A stretch of 64,000 nucleotides of DNA from Aplysia californica. Lineage: Eukaryota; Mollusca; Gastropoda; Aplysiida; Aplysiidae. Both the position numbers and the translations under genes were made by a program. Positions within the stretch are counted from its first letter, which is position 1. Each line of letters opens with the position of its first letter. The notes under the pieces were generated by a model. That model was not told where the DNA came from and ran no database searches. It worked only from the letters and a program-made list of their open reading frames with translations. The DNA lies in NCBI RefSeq assembly GCF_000002075.1, contig NW_004797350.1, forward strand, positions 956,312 through 1,020,311, given 5' to 3'. Shown here piece by piece: positions 56,961 through 64,000 of the stretch.

Positions 56961-59900
56961 GCTTTAGAGTCCTCGGATACAGAAAATTTATATTTTTTGT
57001 TCCTCGATTCAACGTTTTTCAGTGAAATCCACAAATATATTTGTGTTTCTGAATAGACATAGAAGACGTTGAGCCAGAAAAGAAAAAAAAAAATGATCAA
57101 AATTGCCAAATGAGTGGAAAAATGCAGATTTCTTTGATTTCATTATTTGGACAAACGCCTGATTTCACCACGATGAGTCACATATTTATAGTCATAGTGG
57201 ATAGGCTACCATGCTGTAGTTTAGCCGTCTCTCCTTGCAATACACTTATTTTTATAATTGATAAAGAATTGTTGTGGGGTTAAATGTGGTGACAAATGTT
57301 AAACTGATACTAAGACGGAACATTTTATTTTTTATTATTATATACAGACTAAAAAATGTCAGAAACTAGAAAAGAAATATATGCGTTCACACAAGTTTAT
57401 AGACAAAGTAAAGATGGTGAAAAGGGAAGAGAAATATAAGTTAAGTGGAATGCAAACAGTAGTGCCATCAAGAATGAGATCATCATCTCTACTGCAGTCA
57501 GTCCACTGATAGAAGCTGGAGCAAGAAAGTGCAAAAAATAAGAAATCTACTAATTATCAGCTCAGGTCATCCTGTTTGGAGCCTCTAGGCTCTATGAATA
57601 AAGAAAAGGTAAGCACAATCGATACATACTTAAAGTAGACTGTGTTTTTTTATTTTTATACTCATGCATTAGAATTTACTACTTGATGTAGATTCTCACT
57701 GACAGATAGTTAAAGTGGGGCAAGGGTTGACAATTTCTTTCATCGTCAAAAATTATTACCTCGACACTTTGCAGTACATTGGCCTCTTTTCTTTTTACCA
57801 GTTCCAAGGTACCTCTCATTCACATCCCATGTGGGTTTTTTTGTTTTTTGTTGCGGATCATAGGGATTGTAGTAAGTAAACAGCTTTTTCAATGTATGTA
57901 TCTAGTAATAGTTTATAGTAAAGGTAAAAAAAACTACAGAGCTGACTTAACAATTTTATTGAAATAGAAAACAGTGCATAACAAACATGTAAAATGGAGT
58001 AAAATGTACACTGAAAGCACACAATGTTCTAATAGTAATACTGTAAGGTTGACTATGGGTGTGGGCAAATCATAGAAAGAAAAATTTATGTCTAATACTT
58101 AGTGAAGTGCTGTATAGTATAGCATGATAAAAAGTGAATACTAATTGTACCAACACATCAATCGAATTGTTTGTCAGGGTTGATAATACTGTGTGATATA
58201 ACTCGTTCCTCTTTCGAAACTGTACTTATAATATGTTATAATACAAAATGTTAAAAGATTTTTTAAAAAGCTAAGCAAGTCTTAAGATTCATCATAAAGA
58301 CACACAAGGCATGGAAAAATGCAAAGTCAGTCTAAAGAGAAGTGCAGAAAAAGAGTGATTCAATAAATAAACTTTTAGAGATTCAGAGCTGTAAAGAAAA
58401 TTCTAAAAAGATAGTATGTATAATACTACACATCAAAACTATGATAAAATCTAAATAAAGAAGAGAATCACAGATTCACCTGTAGAAAATTGAGAAGCAG
58501 TGTAAACACATCGCAACCAGCTTTTTTTAAGCCACTTTTCATAACTTTAATACATGTGCATACATGCAATTTTAAGTCACACAGGCAAAATTGAAAGAAA
58601 AAAATCATCAGAGAGGGAAAAAAGCTGTGGGTTCAGAGAAGACACACGCAGATAGATGTTCTTTCTTCATATCATGTAGGCTGTAATATCAAAAATAGAA
58701 TGTTCATATTCTTGTAATACTGTGAGGCTGACTGTGTGTATAGTATAAAACATAGGTATGAAAGTATCTTTATAAAGAGGCACAACCACCATGACCTTTC
58801 AGCTCTGACTGAGTAACACACCTTTAAAATACCTTTTAAAAAAGCAGAAAATGCTGCAGGAGAATATTCCTCATGGAGATCGTTTCACAAGTGTTAGTAA
58901 TTCATATTAGTTTTACAGCAATGAACACTTGATTTGTTCTATAAACTATTATAAACAACTGCTGGAAAGTTCCGTCGATCTAATGCTTGCTGGTCTATAT
59001 TTGTAACTGTATAGGTTTATAAATATTTGAGGTTCTTTAAGATCATGGATTTAAACAATAAAAAGTGAACATACTCAGTGAAGGTATGTACGATAATATG
59101 AGAAGTACAAATCACAAAATCAAAATATAAAATTCATCACAGCCAGTTGTACTTTGTTTGAATAAAACATGGATAATACAAGCATATATTAGTTATTACA
59201 GTGAAGGCAACAGTGTTTCTGTTTAACAGTGATTCAAATTATTTGAAGGTCTTTTTCTGTATGTATATATATATATCTAATAATAGTATTTTTTTGACTA
59301 ACTTTCCTTTAAATTTAAAAAAATAAACTTAAAACACCCGAGGCATTGAAGTTTTGCTGCCAGCCTGATGGTACTTTAAGGTGGGTAACAAATGATCAGC
59401 CTTAAAATCTTCTGGGTCGGTAGAATCACAATCAAACTTCTCTTAATATGCTAGGTTCATTCGATTTCTTATATTTACGTTCAGAGAAAAGAACAAGAAT
59501 CTACATGTATTCTAGATAAAAATGTACTTGACAGGAAAGCCAAGTATCAAGTTTCAGTTCTTTCACAATTTCAGAATTTTGTTATTCTAAACTTACTGAA
59601 TCCGTGTTTGTTATAAATCGTCTAAGACACTGGCCACTGAAGATGACTGATTTGAATAAAAATGGAGATCACAAGACACTTAATAGAGAAAAAAAAAAAA
59701 AAAGACTATAATAAAATCTTGAACTCAAACAAATTCTAGTCATATATTCTGTAGCAATGCAAGTTTCTGATTCTTATGAATTAGAAAGTGAAGGAAAAAT
59801 GTAACGCTGAAATACATGTACAACAGGGACAACTTTTCTGCAGATCGAAATTTGGCGTCTTTTTCATAGCAATAAGTGGAGCTCGTAGCTATGCGCTGTA

Positions 59901-60320
59901 AAGAAATAAAAGATACAGGTACTCATCTTTTTTACACCTTTACAGGTTGCGATTTTTATAGAACAGTTATCCACAGAAAGGAAGGATGTAAAAGGGAGGC
60001 ATTTTAATTTTGTCCCAGTTTCATTGTGCATAGAATGACTTTGGATATACTATAGTAACATCGAATGTCAAACAGTCTTGTTCATTCGTTCTAACTGACT
60101 GCTGTTCTTAGTCATTTGTTTTTTCATTTTGAATATGCCCAAAAAATCCAGTCAACACAGGAGAGACCACAATTTAAGTACTGCCAGCTCTGCATGAGAC
60201 GCATCAGTAAGGAGACATCTGCAGACGGTGTAGAAGTCCTCTATAAGTGGAGTATTGATTTATCTGAGAAAGCAAAAAATACAATGACCTAGTATAATAA
60301 AAATGAAATGTTAAACATTA
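56961..60320. other. AT-rich DNA, no gene recognised; possible 3' end of a minus-strand gene
   Basis: Open frames are short and have no recognisable product. A minus-strand AATAAA lies at 57960-57955 with T-rich sequence after it, so the stretch could be a long 3' untranslated region of a gene starting beyond 64000, but no coding exon supports this. A plus-strand AATAAA is at about 57597. A 14-A run lies at about 59690-59703. Confidence 0.35.
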
Positions 60321-60500
60321 TACAGTATAACACGGATAGGTTGAACTCAGAAGACTCAAAATCACGCATCCGTCGAACTGTGCCTGCGGTCCCGGGTTTT
60401 TTTTCCTTCTTTATCTTTGTAAGATACCCCTCAAACTACGGATCCTTCAAACTTTTGAGGCCCCTCCTTACGGATTCGACCTATCCGTGTTTTACATGTA
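60321..60500. mobile_element. Short TA-flanked MITE, 180 bp
   Basis: It starts TACAGTATAACACGGATAGG plus TTGAA and ends TTCGACCTATCCGTGTTTTA plus CATGTA, inverted repeats of about 25 bases with a few differences. The core holds a second inner inverted pair (ACGCATCCGT, ACGGATTCG). The type is Tc1/mariner or pogo, without protein. Confidence 0.8.
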
Positions 60501-60615
60501 CTGTCATTACGATAGAGTCCACTTTAACTGAAATCTGCAGGACTGCCAGATTTTTTGGGTTTAGTCAGGTTTTCTGTTTAGAAAGGCTGTTCAAATTGGA
60601 AAAAAATTGGGGATT

Positions 60616-63094
60616 TACAGTATAATCCGCTTATATCGACATGCTTTGGGAAGTGGGTTTGATGTCGATATATAAAAATGTTGATAAATGAAAATAAAAA
60701 GCCAAAGAGGAAAGAACAAGGGGAAGTCAGCAGGAAAAAGACAACACTACTTTTTAAAGCTGGTTGCTTCCCTTGACTCTTACACTACACCAGAGAGTTT
60801 ACAGTAATACTAGAGAGATGGCACTTCGCCCGGATGCGTGTATCTGGGTCACCAGCTGATCGTGGAGAAACACGCGGTAAACAAAACAAACTGCGTCCAT
60901 TCGTCAAGACATTTTCGTTGATCGCCGACCAGCATGGCCCCGGTTAATACGAAATGTCAATGGTCTTCTGCTATAAACTGCACCTATTAAAATGAAAATT
61001 TGAGTTTCTTTCGATTTCCAAAGGATGATGAATATATTTTGATGAATAGAAAAATATAGATCAAAATAATGACAATGAATGTGATTGTGGTCCTACCAGA
61101 CTGACACTCCATGCACAAACTCAACACACTTCAACTTTGTTATAACATATCAGCTATAAATTGGGGGGGGTTTTCCTGTCTAAATGCCCAAATTGAGCTT
61201 GCATTCTACTAGTGAAAGACATCTTACCTGGGTCAGCGAAAAGTTGTATAAATACAAAGTGCCATCGATCCGTTTTGCTACTTTCTTTGTCCGATTACCA
61301 CTTTTGTTTTGTTTTGGGTTGTTTGTTTTTTTTTGGGGGGGGAGGTTATAGGGTCCTATTAAACTTTTTAAGTGGTAGATTTATCATTATTGCTTCATGT
61401 GCTTTTCCATGATCTGAAATTGTGAGAATTTGTGTGTGTGTGAGAGAGAGAGACAGACAGACAAACAAACAGAGACAGAGAAACAGATTGACAGACTGAC
61501 ATATATAGACAGAGCGAGAGAGGGGAGAAAGGGAGAGAGAGGGGGGGGGAGAAAGAGACAGAGACAGACAGACAGAGCGAAAGAGAGAGAGAAAGAGACA
61601 GACAGACAGACAAATAGACAGAGTGAGAGAAGGGGGAAAAGAAGAGACAGGGGAGAGAGAAAGAGAGACAGAAAGATAAAACAGATAAACAGACACACAG
61701 ATAGACAGAGAGAGAGGGAGTGAAAAAGAGAAATAGAGAAAGAAAAAGAGAGAGAGAGAGAAAGGCAGACAGAGGGAGAGAGAGAGAGAAAGAGACAGAC
61801 AGACAGAATGACAGACAAATAGACAGAGCGAGAGAAGGGGGAGAAGAAGAGACAGGGGAGAGAGAAAGACAGACAGACAGACAGGCAAAACAGATAGACA
61901 GAGCGAGAGGGAGTGACAGAGCAATAGAGGGGAGGAAGAGAGACAGAGAAAGGGAGACACAGATAGAGATAAACAGACAGGTAGACAGAGAGGGTGGAGA
62001 AAGAGAGACAGGGAGAGAAAAAAAGATAGACAGACAGACCGACAGAGAGGGAGAGAGAGATGACAGAGGGACACTGGAGAACGAGTAGATTTGCGGAAAA
62101 CTAAACCGATTATCCCTTTAATTACGGGGATATTATTTTTTCAGATCTATAAAGATGAAGTAATGCATCTGCGTCTATTTGTTTATTAGAATGTATGTTA
62201 ACTTAAGCCAAAAACAAGTCTTACAGTTTATGGCATGGCCGAGGGAGGCAGGGGGGGTTGCCTAAAATATGCGAAAGAATTCACAGGCCTCTTTGTTAAA
62301 GGCCTAGTAACCTAGTGAACTAACTACAGACGGTACTATATTTTCTCAAGACATGACAGCATCCCTGAGCATTGACGAGGCAGCGATCACCGCGCGCAAG
62401 TGTTTTCGCGCCGGGCGATACCCGAAACAATGCACTGTTGTAATGGAGCGCCGCCTCGAGTGTCACCTCTCTATTACTGTAAACCCTCTCTGACTACACT
62501 GTGAAACTAACAAGAGGCAGGGGGGAATTGGAGTTACGGTACCAAAGACCGAGCAACATGAGCCACACACTACACACCAGCGCAAACTTTGTTGTAGCAT
62601 CCTTGTAAGGCCTGTTTATGGCCGCTTGCTGAGGAAAATGGAAAGGCGAGGTACTGACTCACTGACTGTGGCACTTGCCAGCGACAGACTGAGAATTGGA
62701 TGGGGAAGGGGAGTGAGTGATCGGGAGTGGTAGTAGGAAGGTGATGTCCAGCGCGCGAGACGCTCACGTCTGTGAGGCACTGTACTGTGTTGGAGACTAC
62801 ACTGTGTAGGCCCTACATGACCTACTAAAGCCCTGTGTGTCAAATAAGCTACTTGGTGGGTATGCAGACTTAATGATGAACTAATGCGTTGACCGTTAGC
62901 ATTGCCTTTCCCCCCATTTATGTTCGGGGGCTTCGCCAGGTACCCAAGAAACATGTCGATAAAACAGAGTGGGCCGAAAAAAAGGCGATATAAGAGAAAT
63001 TGTTTAGTGAAGATATTAAAGAAAAAATGTTATAATTGGAAAATATGTCAAAATGTCGATACATCAGCAGTCGATATAAATGGATTATACTGTA
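60616..63094. mobile_element. TA-flanked non-autonomous element, 2.5 kb, around a GA-rich satellite
   Basis: It starts TA-CAGTATAATCCGCTTATA plus TCGAC and ends GTCGATATAAATGGATTATA plus CTG-TA, inverted repeats of about 24 bases with two or three differences. Further in, TGTCGATA-type motifs recur at both sides (60662-60695 and 62955-63060). The middle is the microsatellite at 61431-62070 and unrelated GC-richer sequence. No transposase is found. Confidence 0.75.
61431..62070 (+). repeat. Long imperfect GACAGA/GAGA microsatellite (~640 bp)
   Basis: Nearly pure purine on the plus strand with cytosines at GACAGACAGA units. Larger imperfect repeats are visible, for example GACAGAGCGAGAGAAGGGGG near 61830 and a close copy near 61619, and GGGGAGAGAGAAAGA at two places. 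Long open frames on both strands (Ser/Leu/Cys on one, Arg/Glu/Asp on the other) come only from the absence of stop codons in such repeats. Confidence 0.95.
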
Positions 63095-64000
63095 GTTTCT
63101 TTCGGTTTACCATTTTCAGATTAATAAAACCATCTTCGGTTGAAGCAGACTCCACTGTATAAAATGACTTATTCACAGTTAAGTTGAAAAGCACAATACA
63201 TACTGGCTATTGAAATAACCCAGCTATGTGGACCCTTCTTCATTTTTACTATGAGCTACAGTAAACAATGCATTTTCTAAATTGTACAAACTAAAAGAGA
63301 CCTACCATTTCAAAGTAACAGATTATCTTTTAACTTTCCTTTTAGATACAAACCTTTTTACCCTGAAAGTTTTTTGTGTAGCAAATGTTTAAACCTCTAT
63401 AGAACAACTTGCTTTTCCTGAAATTTGAAAACTGTTGGGGTTTTTTCAATTGTACTCTTACTCTTTGTAAGCAACAAATCTCTTGGTTAACCTGCAATGG
63501 GCTAGAAAAGGTTGTGAGGCTGCAGCACAGATCCAGGTATTTGTAGCAGAATGTGCAACACCATTTTGATGGCGCCCAAATAAGAAGTAAGCTAATATTA
63601 GTTCTTTAGAAACTGAAATGGTACTGGCACATAACAAGATTTATGGGACTTGGAAAGATGATCCAGCAGAGCCCTGTACAAGGCGGGAGAAGGAAAAGCA
63701 GACAGAAAAAGTGATGGGAAGACAATATAACAGAATAGACAGACTTAAAGTTGGGTGAAGCCCTTTGATTAGATACCAGAAACTAAATTTTTAAAGTAGC
63801 TGTATTGCCAAATTTATGTGTTCCATGTGAAAGGCTCCTGAGAATTTTGATGCCATTCTCTAACCAATCGGTAAATTTTTAAGAAAATGGTAGCTGTTTT
63901 CAATATGATCAAATTTGCTTAGTTGCTAACTGGCTGCTACCCCGTGTTTGACAGATAGTAAAAGAGTACCAAGTGCACCAACTATCTCAACATTAACAAC
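63095..64000. other. AT-rich DNA at the window end, no gene recognised
   Basis: At 63139-63162 there is a GAAGCAGACTCCACTGTA end that looks like the right end of another pogo-like element; a weak possible partner is CAGTTAAAGTGGACTCT on the reverse strand at about 60519-60535, which would enclose the 60616-63094 element. Nothing else is supported. Confidence 0.35.

Noticed and set aside
61346-62074. 242-residue minus-strand frame rich in Ser, Leu and Cys, and plus-strand Arg/Glu/Asp frames
   Set aside because: They are read-through of the GACAGA/GAGA microsatellite. Composition follows the repeat and there is no domain or splice context.
1-64000. CRISPR array, operon, prophage or bacterial gene cluster
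   Set aside because: Spliced animal genes, polyadenylation signals and eukaryotic transposons throughout. The tandem repeats have no CRISPR spacing.

Overview
The window is eukaryotic nuclear DNA: genes split by many GT-AG introns, AT-rich intergenic sequence, and dense non-LTR and DNA-transposon debris. Gene content and repeats (Nimbus/I-like LINE ends, tRNA-derived SINEs, AGATCT microsatellites, TTAGGG-like tracts, an Academ-like transposon) suggest a lophotrochozoan, most likely a gastropod mollusc. That is an inference from memory, not a search.

Three host genes are supported. (1) A complete Pellino E3 ubiquitin ligase on the + strand, nine coding exons from 743 to 12702, summing in frame to 418 residues. 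(2) A small minus-strand gene, four exons from 31993 down to 23415, 84 residues, one membrane segment, family not recognised. (3) CDIN1 (CDAN1-interacting nuclease 1, C15orf41) on the + strand, eleven exons from 32472 to 48643, with the PD...ESK nuclease core and an unusual tail of about 300 residues. Genes 2 and 3 are head to head, 478 bp between start codons, so they probably share a bidirectional promoter.

Layout: 1-12.7 kb Pellino, with LINE and MITE fragments in its introns; 12.7-23.4 kb intergenic, with MITEs, SINE-like pieces and a pogo/Tigger-like element; 23.4-32.0 kb the small gene, whose large first intron holds a pogo-like element carrying two later insertions, one with an 8-bp target duplication; 32.0-48.8 kb CDIN1, whose introns hold palindromic repeats, a telomere-motif MITE, two long SINEs, and MITEs with TA or TTAA flanks; 48.9-57 kb a 7.2-kb transposon with inverted repeats of about 180 bp and a TTA duplication, encoding a decayed Academ-like protein with XPG/FEN1-type motifs, interrupted by a 3.5-kb element with a 9-bp duplication that itself contains a satellite switching orientation; 57-64 kb no recognised gene, two TA-flanked elements and a 640-bp GA-rich microsatellite.

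The genes are not an operon. Pellino belongs to innate immune (Toll/IL-1R) signalling and CDIN1 to the codanin-1 nuclear partnership. The most unusual content is the nested transposon at 49.7-57.0 kb and the several inverted-repeat families.
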